Assembly (NCBI RefSeq): GCF_005765165.1
Contig: NZ_VCIW01000024.1
Location: 43,234-107,233 of the forward strand
Direction: 5' to 3'
Length of the DNA: 64,000 nucleotides
DNA from: Paenibacillus antri
GTDB taxonomy: Bacteria > Bacillota > Bacilli > Paenibacillales > YIM-B00363
Below, one piece after another: positions 1-8,636 of the stretch. The translations under genes and the position numbers were made by a program. The notes beneath the pieces are model-generated. The model was not told the DNA's origin. It saw nothing but the letters and a program-made list of their open reading frames with translations, and ran no database searches. The stretch's first letter is position 1. The number at the start of each line of letters is the position of its first letter.

Positions 1-62
1 ACACCTCCGTTTTTCGGATCTGAGCACAGTATATCATCGGCATTGTGCACTTGTATACAAGT
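1..62 (-). promoter_or_regulatory. Promoter, operator-like palindrome and RBS of a gene beyond the left edge
   Basis: Read on the minus strand, a perfect 14-bp palindrome (49-62, core TTGTATACAA) lies just upstream of a -10-like TATACT (28-33), and a GGAGGTGT ribosome binding site sits at 1-8. This implies a gene starting immediately left of the window and transcribed leftward. TTGTATACAA-type palindromes are typical of GntR-family operators, and here it would cover the -35 region, which suits repression. The regulated gene is not visible, so its identity is unknown. Confidence 0.5.
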
Positions 63-73
63 AATACAAACAA

Positions 74-106
74 AACCTGCGCCCGGCCAAAAGCCGAATG
101 CAGGTT
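74..106 (-). terminator. Intrinsic terminator after the Lin0512-family gene
   Basis: On the minus strand the arms AACCTGC and GCAGGTT, with further GC pairing inside, form a hairpin followed by TTGTTTG. It lies 27 bases after the stop of the gene at 133-492 and probably ends the transporter-regulator-dioxygenase transcript. Confidence 0.65.
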
Positions 107-132
107 CGCGATAGCCTAAGGAGATAAACGAA

Positions 133-492
133 TCAGTACCCCACCTCGACGGATGCGATGACCGCGTAGAGGAGGTCGTTTTTATCGTCTTTGTCGGGCA
201 GCACGATGCCGCTCGTCGTCAACATACCTCCGTCCAGCAGCTCGATCGTCACCTCTCCGTAGGGAAGTTCGTCTCGGACCGCCTGAAGATCCAGCTTCTC
301 TTTATCCGCGGGCACCGCCAGCTTGACGTGTACCTTCATCTTCCCGAGCTCCCCGCCGGGCAAGACGCTTACGATGCCGGGCATCGAATTGTGGTGGATC
401 GCGTTATGTACGGCGCGGACGGCCGCTTTGGTGACGTCCTGTCCGTGAAGATCGATGCCCATGCCGACTTGAATAAACATCACTTGTTCCAT
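133..492 (-). CDS. Lin0512-family conserved protein
   Basis: A 119-residue soluble protein with no signal peptide or membrane segment. The N-terminal stretch containing GMGIDLHGQDVTKAA and the later LPGGELGKMKVHVKLAVP match my recollection of the Lin0512 family (PF09585/TIGR02058), whose biochemical role is unknown to me. Length fits that family. It is the last gene before a terminator and follows the PhyH-like dioxygenase by 46 bases in the same direction, so the two are probably co-transcribed. No catalytic residues can be assigned from sequence alone. The start is the ATG at 492. Confidence 0.75.
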   Translation of the reverse strand: MEQVMFIQVGMGIDLHGQDVTKAAVRAVHNAIHHNSMPGIVSVLPGGELGKMKVHVKLAVPADKEKLDLQAVRDELPYGEVTIELLDGGMLTTSGIVLPDKDDKNDLLYAVIASVEVGY

Positions 493-538
493 ATTTTTCT
501 TCGCTCCCGTTCGCCAAGGTATGAACCGATCGATCCTA

Positions 539-1384
539 TTATAACAAGCTTGATGCGAAGCACCTAGGCAAGGAAAAAGAGGCGAGGGCCGCCCTGCGCC
601 CTCGACTCCAGGAATTCTTATTTGAAATATCTCGCGTTCGCGACCGACGGATCCTGCCCCTCGTCACGTAACGGACGTAATGCTGATAGTGGGCCTTATA
701 CAATCGGCCGTTCTTCGACGGCGAATACGTAAGGAACAGCTGCCTTCTGCTGGATTGGGTCGTATTCGTTCCGCTCTGATGCGGCGTCAACGACGAGAAC
801 AGAATCATATCGCCGGGGTTCGTATCGTAGATGACTCCTTTCGATGCGTCGATTTGCGCGATCTCCTCCTCATCGAAATTCCGCAGCGTCTCCTTCTGAC
901 GGAACTTATCGTGATAGCCGGGAAACAGCTCCAGCGCTCCGTTCTCCTTCGTCGCCCCGTCGATCGCCACCATAACGGAGATGAGACCCTCGTAAGGAAA
1001 ACCATGCCAGAAAGCCGCGTCTTGGTGCATTGTGTACCCGGTATTGCCAGGCAGCTTAAAGATGAGTTTATCCTTGAACAGAAGCGGCTCGTCGAGATAG
1101 ATGTCGCGAAGCGGCGTTAAAATTCGTTCGTCCTGAAACAAGTGGCCGAACACCGGAGATACGTCGAGCAGCGGGTCGAATTTCTCGATCATTCGCTCCC
1201 CGTTCTGCGCCTTGCGGTACGCCACCCGCAGATTGAGCGGATCCACGTACTCCTTCAAGCTCAACAGACGATCGCATTCCGCGCGCCATAAGCGAACCTC
1301 TTCCTCCGTAAACACATTGCGCAGCACCAAATACCCCGTATCGTTGTAGGATTGCAGCTGTTCATAAGTAAGATTTCGGACCAT
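539..1384 (-). CDS. Phytanoyl-CoA dioxygenase (PhyH) family protein, probable 3' frameshift
   Basis: An Fe(II)/2-oxoglutarate-dependent dioxygenase of the PhyH family. The iron-binding HxD is seen in MHQDAAFWHG and the distal His in SSLTPHQSGTN; an Arg shortly after (SSRRQLF) could bind 2-oxoglutarate. The start is ATG 1384, with GGGAGG 7 bases upstream. The last ~40 residues (basic, Ser/Arg-rich) do not look native: near base 670 a shift to another frame gives RDEGQDPSVANARYFK and a stop at 618-620, which is the usual kind of PhyH C-terminus. A one-base deletion, real or a sequencing error, is likely. Substrate unknown; it lies 34 bases downstream of a sensor kinase gene. Confidence 0.8.
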   Translation of the reverse strand: MVRNLTYEQLQSYNDTGYLVLRNVFTEEEVRLWRAECDRLLSLKEYVDPLNLRVAYRKAQNGERMIEKFDPLLDVSPVFGHLFQDERILTPLRDIYLDEPLLFKDKLIFKLPGNTGYTMHQDAAFWHGFPYEGLISVMVAIDGATKENGALELFPGYHDKFRQKETLRNFDEEEIAQIDASKGVIYDTNPGDMILFSSLTPHQSGTNTTQSSRRQLFLTYSPSKNGRLYKAHYQHYVRYVTRGRIRRSRTRDISNKNSWSRGRRAALASFSLPRCFASSLL

Positions 1385-1418
1385 GCCCGTACCTCCCATG
1401 GAAATCGAATATAATCTT

Positions 1419-3215
1419 CTATTGATACAGACTTTCCCTTCCATCCCGTTCGTACGGGGCTTTCGGAAGACGGATGCGAATGACCGTGCCTGCGGCCGGT
1501 TTGCTGTGGCATTCCAGACCGTAGCTTTCGCCGTAATACAAGCGGATTCGTTGGTTCACGTTCCTTAACCCGTAGCCTCGGCCGCGGTCGTCCTGCAGCA
1601 GACGGTCCGCCTGCGCGCGGGAGATGCCCACGCCGTCGTCGATCACATCGAACACGAGGTGATCCCGATCGGGGAAGATCCGAATGCGAATCGTTCCGGA
1701 GGCATCCTCTTTCTGTTGGATGCCGTGCAGCACCGCATTTTCCACAATGGGCTGCAGGATCAACTTCGTCATGCGGCAGCTCAGCAGCCCGCTGTCGACC
1801 TCGAAGTAACATCGCAGCTTCCCCGCATACCGAATGTCCTGAATGTTCATGAACGCCTGCACGTGTTGGAGCTCCTTGGCGACCGACGTCAGCTCTTGCC
1901 CTCGATTCAGGCCCAATCGGAAAAACTTGGATAACGAATCTACGAGCGTCACGATCGGTTCGGCTTTGATTTTCACCGCCATCCACTTCATCGTATCCAG
2001 CGTGTTGTACAGAAAATGGGGTTTGATTTGCGATTCGAGCGCCGCGAGCTCGGCGGCCTGTTTCCGGAGGCCCATCTCGTAGACGGTATCCACCAGCTCG
2101 CTGATACGCAATATCATGCTGTTGTATTGCGCTTGCAGCCCGGAGATCTCGTCGTTCCCGGTAACTCGAATCGGACCGCCGTAATTCCCCTTTTTAAACT
2201 CCTGCATGTGATGAACGAGCGTCCGGAGCCCTTGCGTCAACCGATTCGATAAGAGGACGGCCGGCACCGTCGCGAGCAGCACGACCAAGATTCCGACGTA
2301 CCCCGTATATTCGCCGATAACATAGCTTTTCGCCCGAATCTCATGCACGGGAACCAAGGCCGCGATTTCCCAGCCGGCATATTCCACCTGTTGAAAGATC
2401 GTGAAGTAATCCGTGCCCTTGTACCGAACGATCGGCATATCCGCCGACCGTTCGGCTTGTCGGATTTCCCTCATGACATCGCTTTCATCGAAAACTGCAC
2501 CGGCGGAGGACGTGACGGACGTAATTCTCTTGTCGTCGTTATAGACGAACAAGGCGCCGTTTTCAGAGAAATTGACCTGCTCGAATACGTCGTTGAACAC
2601 CTCTTCCTTCATATCGATGGCGACGACGGCCAGCGCCGAATTGAGATCGCTCCAATCGATGACATTGCGGTACAGCGATACGACCTTGTACCGGTTCCAC
2701 GGCAAATATTCCTGCTCGTACGTGCTTCTCCACAGCAGCCTGCCGCCGCTCTCCGATACTTGCCGCTTCCACTCGGGGTCCAGATCCTCCATGCGGAAGA
2801 TGTTATTCTGCTCGTTGGAATATAGGGAGTCGCCGGAGACGTATAAGCGGATACGAAAGAGATTCCGGTTGTTCTCCAAGTTCCGGATGATGTCCATCAG
2901 AACCCGGAAGTCGGCAAGCATCTCGACCGTCGGCGTATCCCCGTACCCGGATCGCTCCCGCTTCAGAATGGCCTGGAGCTGCGGATTCATCAAAATCTGC
3001 TCCGACACGTTCTCGATTTCTTCCAATCGGTACGTAATATTGATAGCCGCCTGCCGCAACGCTTGCTTATACGTCTCGCCGATCTGTTCCTCGACGATTC
3101 TAGTGGCGTTCAAATAAGAGAAGTAGCCGATAAGAGCCGTTGCCAGAACGATCAGCGCCAAATAAGAGCACATTAACTTCGTACGCAGCCCGATGCGGCC
3201 TTTGTTCATACCCAT
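1419..3215 (-). CDS. YesM-type sensor histidine kinase
   Basis: A 598-residue membrane kinase. There is a transmembrane helix at about residues 12-34, a large extracellular (Cache-like) region, a second helix at about 300-322, a HAMP linker, a His_kinase domain with the phosphoacceptor in QIKPHFLYNTLD near residue 400, and a C-terminal HATPase with N-box ILQPIVENAVLHG and G-box DDGVGIS. It overlaps the response regulator gene by 10 bases, so translation is coupled. It probably senses extracellular sugar or the binding protein encoded upstream and phosphorylates the partner regulator to control the adjacent transporter. The ligand cannot be read from sequence. Confidence 0.9.
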   Translation of the reverse strand: MGMNKGRIGLRTKLMCSYLALIVLATALIGYFSYLNATRIVEEQIGETYKQALRQAAINITYRLEEIENVSEQILMNPQLQAILKRERSGYGDTPTVEMLADFRVLMDIIRNLENNRNLFRIRLYVSGDSLYSNEQNNIFRMEDLDPEWKRQVSESGGRLLWRSTYEQEYLPWNRYKVVSLYRNVIDWSDLNSALAVVAIDMKEEVFNDVFEQVNFSENGALFVYNDDKRITSVTSSAGAVFDESDVMREIRQAERSADMPIVRYKGTDYFTIFQQVEYAGWEIAALVPVHEIRAKSYVIGEYTGYVGILVVLLATVPAVLLSNRLTQGLRTLVHHMQEFKKGNYGGPIRVTGNDEISGLQAQYNSMILRISELVDTVYEMGLRKQAAELAALESQIKPHFLYNTLDTMKWMAVKIKAEPIVTLVDSLSKFFRLGLNRGQELTSVAKELQHVQAFMNIQDIRYAGKLRCYFEVDSGLLSCRMTKLILQPIVENAVLHGIQQKEDASGTIRIRIFPDRDHLVFDVIDDGVGISRAQADRLLQDDRGRGYGLRNVNQRIRLYYGESYGLECHSKPAAGTVIRIRLPKAPYERDGRESLYQ

Positions 3216-3961
3216 CGGTCCCGGTATTCCTTCGGGCTAAGCCCCGTGTATTTCTTAAACACTTTCGCGAAATAATTGGCGTCCGCGTAGCCTGTGCCGT
3301 CCGCGATCTCGTAAATTTTGACGGAAGGATCCCGGAGCATTCGCTTCGCATGTTTCATCCGCACCTTCGTCAAATAATCGACGACCGTCTCTCCGGTTTC
3401 CTTCTTAAAGACGCTTGTCATATGGTTGATCGAAAGGCAGATCTCGTTCGCGATATCTTGGATCGACAGCTTCTCCGCGTAACGCCGTTCGATCAGCTTG
3501 ACGATCGTCTGCGAGATGCGGCGATCGCGGCTTCCCCCGTCCGCGGCGAAGCTCCGATCCGGCACGTATTCCGCGATCATCCGGTCCCGTTCGATTTGAG
3601 CGGCGACCTTATCCATCACTTGCGTAAGCTCCGTCTGATTGAACGGCTTCACGAGGTAATCGACCGCATCGAATTTCAAGGCGGATTTAATGAATTGGAA
3701 GTTTTCGAACGCGCTGAGAACTACGATTTGTACCTGAAGCGACTGTTCCCGGACGAGCCGGATGAGCTCCAGACCGTCCATCCCCGGCATCACGACGTCG
3801 GTCAGCAGAATTTCCGGTTTGAGCTCTTGGACCTTCCGAAGCGCCGTCCGGCCGTTATTCGCTTCCCCGACGATCCGAATTCCCATCCCCGCCCAGTCGA
3901 TATACGTCCTCAGTCCCTCGCGAATAATATCCTCATCGTCTACGATAATCATGGATAACAT
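3206..3961 (-). CDS. YesN-type response regulator, REC + AraC HTH (short form)
   Basis: A 251-residue regulator. The receiver domain occupies residues 1-120 with the acidic pair in IIVDDED and the phosphoacceptor Asp55 in LLTDVVMPGMDG. A two-helix-turn-helix AraC DNA-binding domain occupies about residues 150-250 (IQDIANEICLSINHMTSVFKKE and the FAKVFKKYTGLSPKEYR signature). It lacks the ~250-residue linker found in the other YesN-type proteins of this window. The start ATG has AGGAGG 8 bases upstream. It is the cognate partner of the overlapping kinase and probably activates the transporter operon. Confidence 0.9.
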   Translation of the reverse strand: MLSMIIVDDEDIIREGLRTYIDWAGMGIRIVGEANNGRTALRKVQELKPEILLTDVVMPGMDGLELIRLVREQSLQVQIVVLSAFENFQFIKSALKFDAVDYLVKPFNQTELTQVMDKVAAQIERDRMIAEYVPDRSFAADGGSRDRRISQTIVKLIERRYAEKLSIQDIANEICLSINHMTSVFKKETGETVVDYLTKVRMKHAKRMLRDPSVKIYEIADGTGYADANYFAKVFKKYTGLSPKEYRDRWV

Positions 3962-4017
3962 GACTCGTTCCTCCTAACATGCTCCGAAGAAGGGTGCATC
4001 CGGCGTTTACGAGTCTA

Positions 4018-4026
4018 ATTATACCA
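4018..4026 (-). promoter_or_regulatory. Extended -10 promoter element before the regulator gene
   Basis: On the minus strand TGGTATAAT (TGnTATAAT, a perfect extended -10) lies 57 bases upstream of the response regulator start. No convincing -35 accompanies it, as expected for extended -10 promoters. It would let the regulator-kinase pair be expressed apart from the upstream transporter genes. Confidence 0.4.
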
Positions 4027-4042
4027 TTGCCGCTAGCGTCCA

Positions 4043-5545
4043 CTATCGAAACGAGGCGTACCAATCGTTGATCGCCTGAAGCGACGTCTCCCCGCCCGTG
4101 CCGTTCCACTTGTCGACATACTCGTCGAAGGCTTCCATCGGAAGCGCTCCCGAAATGATTTTAATATAATATTCGTTCGTCAAATCGGTGAGGCTTTGCG
4201 AATGTTCGACGACCTCGGGGATCGGCGGAGCGAAATTCGTAATTTCCGTATAGGTCGTGTACTCCGTTAGCGGATTGTAGTACGGGCCGAAGCCCTTCAA
4301 CTCTACGCGGTTCAAGAAGTTTTTCTCCGTATCCCAGAGCTGATAGTAGATCCGATAGCGTATCTTCTCGGCCTCTTCCGTAGCGACCACGATATCGCCG
4401 TCCAAGTTGTAGTGGGTGCCTTCCCAACCGTACGAAACCACATCCATCACGTCGTCAGCCATATAATTGTTAATGAATTGAACGACCTCGTTCACCTTTT
4501 GGCTTGCGCGCGGGACGAGCATATACACCCGAACCGGGGTGTTCTTTTGATATCCGAATTGCCCGTTCGGTCCTACCGGCGGATGGATCCATTCCAATTT
4601 GGAGCCTGGATTTTTTTCAAGATAAGCCTCCACTACGCCCTTGGCGTCGGCCCAACCGATCGTCGTCATGACCGCTTGCCCGCTTACCATCTTTTCTTGA
4701 ATATTCGTGTTCTTATTTACCGGGTATTCGCGATCCAGAATGCCTTCCGCATACAGCTCGCGCATATAGGCCAAGAAATCTCTGGCATAGGGCTGCGTAT
4801 ACGTATGAACGACTCGATCGCCTTCCACGACGTATTTCGCTCCCAAACCGAAGGCTCCCGCGAAGCTTTGAATGTAACCGAAGGCGTTGCCGTTCCCTTC
4901 CGCCGCTCCCCCCAGCAACGGGATCATCTCCGGTTTCTTTTCCTTAATGGTTCGAAGCGCGGCGCCGTACTCGTCCAACGTCTTCGGGATCGCGATGCCG
5001 AGCTCCTCCAAAATATCCGTTCTTACGAGCATGCCGTTCGTGGCCGCCTGATTTTGAGGGACCGCGATCGCGTAGATGCCGTCGTTATACATCACAGCCT
5101 TCCACGTCTCCTCGGGTACGGTGTCGAGGATTCTAGGTCCGTGTTCCTTCAAAGCGTCGTCCAACGGGGCCAACAGACCTTGCTGCGCCAAATTGGAGTA
5201 AATATCCTTGCTTCCCGTGATAATCAAATCCGGAGTTTCGCCGGACGCCATCATAATGTTGATCTTCTGGTCCACGCCCTCCTTCGGCTGCATCTCCCAT
5301 TCGATATCGAACCCGGTCTGTCGCTCGATATAATCTACGATTTCGTTGGCGTTCAAATCCGTTCCCGCCGGGAACTCCTCGACGTTGGACGGCACATATA
5401 CCTTCAACGTCTTCGCGCTCGCGTCGCCGGAAGAACTCGCCCCTTCGTCCGATGCGCCGCCTCCGCCGCCGCACCCGGCAACGACAACCAATCCCAGCGC
5501 AGCGATCCAAACCGTCTTCCGCCTCATCGCCCTTGTCCGATTCAT
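4043..5545 (-). CDS. Extracellular solute-binding lipoprotein (LplA-like)
   Basis: A 500-residue lipoprotein. ATG 5545 is chosen because GGGAGG stands 8 bases upstream; an in-frame upstream ATG lacks this. The N-terminus has a basic start, a hydrophobic helix and the lipobox VVVAGC, followed by a Gly/Ser/Ala linker. The mature part is a family-1 solute-binding fold of the large type that accompanies LplB/YtcP permeases in Paenibacillaceae. It should capture an oligosaccharide at the cell surface and deliver it to the two permeases encoded just upstream. No ATPase gene is present; such systems usually share an MsmX-type ATPase encoded elsewhere. Confidence 0.88.
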   Translation of the reverse strand: MNRTRAMRRKTVWIAALGLVVVAGCGGGGGASDEGASSSGDASAKTLKVYVPSNVEEFPAGTDLNANEIVDYIERQTGFDIEWEMQPKEGVDQKINIMMASGETPDLIITGSKDIYSNLAQQGLLAPLDDALKEHGPRILDTVPEETWKAVMYNDGIYAIAVPQNQAATNGMLVRTDILEELGIAIPKTLDEYGAALRTIKEKKPEMIPLLGGAAEGNGNAFGYIQSFAGAFGLGAKYVVEGDRVVHTYTQPYARDFLAYMRELYAEGILDREYPVNKNTNIQEKMVSGQAVMTTIGWADAKGVVEAYLEKNPGSKLEWIHPPVGPNGQFGYQKNTPVRVYMLVPRASQKVNEVVQFINNYMADDVMDVVSYGWEGTHYNLDGDIVVATEEAEKIRYRIYYQLWDTEKNFLNRVELKGFGPYYNPLTEYTTYTEITNFAPPIPEVVEHSQSLTDLTNEYYIKIISGALPMEAFDEYVDKWNGTGGETSLQAINDWYASFR

Positions 5546-5641
5546 TACTCTTACCTCCCTTTTTTTATCGAAAAGCGAATCTATGAAATCAGAATATCTT
5601 CGGCTCCCGCCGCGACATTCGTCATCCCGCCATGGCATCGT

Positions 5642-6511
5642 CTACTGCTTCACGGCGCCGAGCATAACGCCCTTAACGAAATGCTTCTGAAGGAAAGGGT
5701 ACACCAGTAAAATCGGCAGCGTTACGGCTACGACCGTGGCGCCTCGAACCGATTCCTGCGCGGTATTCATCATGAGCTCCATATTATTGATGTCGACGCT
5801 CGACGCGTTAATAATGATTTCGCGCAAGTAGATCTGAAGCGTGAACAACTCGTGATTCGTCAAGTAGATCAACGCATCGAAGTAGCTGTTCCAATATTCC
5901 ACGGCATAAAACAAGGAGATCGTGGCGATCGACGGCATCGAGAGCGGGATCATGATCCGAAACAAAATCCGGAAATTCGACGCGCCGTCGATCTTGGCCG
6001 ACTCTTCCATGCTGTCCGGAATGTTGTAGAAATATAGTCTCATGATGATCATTTGGAACGGGGCGACCAGACCGGGAATCACGAGCGCCCATAGCGTATT
6101 CAGAAGCCCTATTCCCTTCACGACGAGATAGGTCGGAATAATGCCGCCGTTGAACAACATCGCGAAGATGAAAAGAAACATAAACAACTGCTGACCTCTT
6201 AATCGCTTCCGAGACAATGCGTACCCGGCGAAGATGGTCAGCATCGTGTTGATCAGCGTACCGAAGATCGTAATAAACAGCGTATTGCCGAAGGAATCCC
6301 AGAATCTCCTGCTCCCCAGCACGATATCGTAGGCGTTCAGACTAAACCCCTTCGGCCACAGAAAAATTTCCCCCGCCAGCACGTAAGACTCGCTGCTGAG
6401 CGACTTCGCCGCGATATTGATCAACGGCAGCAAGCAGATGACGATGACCCCGCAAAGAAGAATGGAGTTGATCCCCTCGAACACGGTTTCGCCCCTAGAT
6501 TTTAAGTGCAT
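5642..6511 (-). CDS. ABC transporter permease (YtcP-like, MalG family)
   Basis: A 289-residue inner-membrane permease with six predicted helices. The cytoplasmic EAA loop that docks the ATPase is seen as EESAKIDGASNFRILFRIMI. The C-terminal FVKGVMLGAVKQ is characteristic of the MalG-like partner in Paenibacillus sugar systems. AAAGGAG precedes the ATG by 11 bases. It is separated by 46 bases from the partner permease gene and followed by the lipoprotein gene, so the three form one operon. Confidence 0.9.
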   Translation of the reverse strand: MHLKSRGETVFEGINSILLCGVIVICLLPLINIAAKSLSSESYVLAGEIFLWPKGFSLNAYDIVLGSRRFWDSFGNTLFITIFGTLINTMLTIFAGYALSRKRLRGQQLFMFLFIFAMLFNGGIIPTYLVVKGIGLLNTLWALVIPGLVAPFQMIIMRLYFYNIPDSMEESAKIDGASNFRILFRIMIPLSMPSIATISLFYAVEYWNSYFDALIYLTNHELFTLQIYLREIIINASSVDINNMELMMNTAQESVRGATVVAVTLPILLVYPFLQKHFVKGVMLGAVKQ

Positions 6512-6557
6512 TCGCGCAACCGCTCCTTTATGAAACTGTTCACGACGTACGATCGCG

Positions 6558-7514
6558 TTACCACAGGCCGCGTTCCCCGAACTTCTTGCTGACCGCGTTC
6601 GCGATCACGACCAAGATCAGACCGATGACCGACTGGAACAAATTCACCGCCGTACTGAAGCTGTATTTCATCTGCCCGAGCCCGATTCGATAAACATAGG
6701 TTCCTAACACATCCCCCACGCTGTAAACCATCGGACTGTAAAACATAAGCACCTGTTCGAGATCGTTGGCTAATGCCGCTCCAAGCCGCAGCATGATCAC
6801 GAACACGATGACGCTGCGGATTCCGGGCAGCGTAATATGCCAAATTTGTCTGAACTTGCTCGCCCCGTCCATCCTGGCCGCTTCGTAGAGCTGCGGATCG
6901 ACGGCCATAATCGCAGCCAAGTAGATGATCGAACTCCAGCCGCTCTCCCGGAACGCGGAGGACATGACGAGGACCGATCGGAAGAAGCGTTCGTCGCTCA
7001 TAAACATGATCGGATCGATTCCGAAAAATCCCAGCACCGTATTGACGATTCCGTCCGTCGGCGACAACAGATTCGCGAAGATAGCGCTTACAACAACCCA
7101 AGAAAGAAAATGAGGCAAATACGTTACGCTCTGGCTGAATCGCTTAAACATGACGTTCCTGACTTCGTTGATCATTAACGCCAAAATAATCGGAATCGGA
7201 AATTGAAACACGAGTTTATACAAATTGATAAGCAGCGTATTGATAAACACGCTGTAAAACTTTTCGGACTGGAATAAATCTTGGAAATGCTTGAGTCCCA
7301 CCCACTTGCTTCCCATGACGCCGTCGAGCAGGTTATAGTCCTTAAAGGCAATCAACGCTCCATAAATCGGTACATACTTAAAGATAATCAATACCGCCAA
7401 CGCAGGGAGAAGCATGATATACAGCTGATAATCCGCCCACATTTCTTTCCCTGCTTTCCTCCACCCGCTCGCCGTCCCCTTCCCGGGTCCCATGGAAGCG
7501 TCTTTATGGTTCAA
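6558..7514 (-). CDS. ABC transporter permease (LplB-like, MalF family)
   Basis: A permease of 318 residues from the chosen TTG at 7514, which has GGGAGG 7 bases upstream. A longer reading to 7601 would add a basic stretch without a good ribosome binding site. Six transmembrane segments are expected, and the EAA loop reads LYEAARMDGASKFRQIWHIT. It pairs with the YtcP-like permease to form the channel of an oligosaccharide importer. First gene of the minus-strand operon running down to base 133. A TATAAT element at 7558-7563 could be its -10, but the -35 is weak. Confidence 0.88.
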   Translation of the reverse strand: MNHKDASMGPGKGTASGWRKAGKEMWADYQLYIMLLPALAVLIIFKYVPIYGALIAFKDYNLLDGVMGSKWVGLKHFQDLFQSEKFYSVFINTLLINLYKLVFQFPIPIILALMINEVRNVMFKRFSQSVTYLPHFLSWVVVSAIFANLLSPTDGIVNTVLGFFGIDPIMFMSDERFFRSVLVMSSAFRESGWSSIIYLAAIMAVDPQLYEAARMDGASKFRQIWHITLPGIRSVIVFVIMLRLGAALANDLEQVLMFYSPMVYSVGDVLGTYVYRIGLGQMKYSFSTAVNLFQSVIGLILVVIANAVSKKFGERGLW

Positions 7515-7644
7515 CCCGAAACCTCCCGTCTCCTGTATCGCTCCGTCTCTCACCCCCATTATAAAAGCGCGCGGACAGTAAAAAACAGACGATAATCTCA
7601 TGATTTAGGGTAATATTCCCCGGAGTTTAAGAGCAGGCGGACGG

Positions 7645-7681
7645 AGAAAAAGGCACTGCCACGAGTCGTGACAGTGCCTTA
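7645..7681 (-). terminator. Intrinsic terminator of the SDR gene
   Basis: On the minus strand AAGGCACTG pairs with CAGTGCCTT, with an additional inner CACGA/CGTGG-type pairing, followed by TTTCTCC. It lies 20 bases beyond the stop of the SDR gene and separates it from the LplB-like operon. Confidence 0.75.
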
Positions 7682-7700
7682 ACATGATGACGCTATGAAA

Positions 7701-8459
7701 TTAATACGCCGTCCAACCCGCGTCGGCCGTCACCGTCGTTCCGTTGACGAAGCTCGACTCGTCCGATGCCAAGAACAATGCCACCTTCGCGATTTCTTCC
7801 GGCTCGCCTACGCGCGGGTTGATGCCCATTCCGGCCATCGCTCGTTCCGCCCCGAACGCGTTCGGCGCCATCATCGAGGCGCCGATCCCCGTCTTCACGC
7901 CCCCCGGCGCGATCGCGTTGCAGCGAATGCCGAGCGGCGCATATTGGAAACCGACGCTCTTCGTGAAACCGACGACGGCATGCTTCGAAGCGGTGTACGC
8001 GGCGCCCGCGCGCGATCCGAACAAGCCGCCCGCGGAGGCGATGTTGACGATGACGCCTTGCTTCTTCGCCGTGAAGATCGACAGCGCCTTCCGCGTCGTC
8101 CGCATCGGCCCCGTCGTATTGACCGCGAACACTCTCTCCCATAGATCGTCCGTAAGGTCCCCCGCAGGAACGAAGTTGTCCATAATTCCGGCGTTGTTCA
8201 CCAATATATCAACCGTTCCGAATGCGCTCGTCGCGGCGTCGAACATGCGCTGCACGTCCTCTTCGACCGCGACGTTCGCCTGAACCGCCAAGGCGCTTCC
8301 GCCGCGCGCCTCGATGTCCCGAACGACTTGGCCGGCATTCTCGAGGTTGAGATCCGACACGACGACCTTCGCCCCTTCCGCGGCGAACAGCTCCGCGATC
8401 GATTTCCCCATGCCCGACGCGGCTCCCGTAACGACGGCGACTTTCCCGGATAGTCTCAT
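7701..8459 (-). CDS. Short-chain dehydrogenase/reductase
   Basis: A 252-residue NAD(P)-dependent SDR. The cofactor motif TGAASGMG is at about residues 10-17, NNAG near 87, the catalytic Ser in NIASAGG and the YTASK active site near 152. The acidic residue in VVSDLNLEN favours NAD. The C-terminal FVNGTTVTADAGWTAY is typical of classical SDRs. The start ATG 8459 is preceded by CAGGT at 9 bases. It is divergent from the TetR gene and probably its regulatory target through the inverted repeat between them. The substrate is unknown. Confidence 0.85.
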   Translation of the reverse strand: MRLSGKVAVVTGAASGMGKSIAELFAAEGAKVVVSDLNLENAGQVVRDIEARGGSALAVQANVAVEEDVQRMFDAATSAFGTVDILVNNAGIMDNFVPAGDLTDDLWERVFAVNTTGPMRTTRKALSIFTAKKQGVIVNIASAGGLFGSRAGAAYTASKHAVVGFTKSVGFQYAPLGIRCNAIAPGGVKTGIGASMMAPNAFGAERAMAGMGINPRVGEPEEIAKVALFLASDESSFVNGTTVTADAGWTAY

Positions 8460-8488
8460 TTCTACGTACCTGCTTTCATGAGAGAATG

Positions 8489-8530
8489 AACACATGTCGG
8501 TTAGCATACATGTGTTAACTCAAGTATAAT
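8489..8530. promoter_or_regulatory. Inverted-repeat operator and promoter between the SDR and TetR genes
   Basis: AACACATGT (8489-8497) and ACATGTGTT (8508-8516) form a perfect 9-bp inverted repeat with a 10-base centre. A consensus TATAAT follows at 8525-8530 for plus-strand transcription of the TetR gene. The dyad has the size expected of a TetR-dimer operator and lies between the divergent starts at 8459 and 8637, so autoregulation and control of the SDR gene are likely. Confidence 0.65.
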
Positions 8531-8636
8531 AAATCACAGGAAAGCGTTACAATCAGTAAAATCGCTTCGAATGTCGACTACCCGACAAAACGCGAGGAAC
8601 TGTACGTTATCTTGCACAGGAATAGGAAGGATAGGT

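Noticed and set aside
1261..1986. A 241-codon minus-strand frame across the kinase/PhyH junction
   Set aside because: It only spans the 3' end of the kinase and the 5' end of PhyH out of frame, with no recognisable domain.
8571..8636. Longer N-terminus of the TetR protein from the ATG at 8571
   Set aside because: No ribosome binding site there; ATG 8637 has GGAAGG and gives a normal TetR start.
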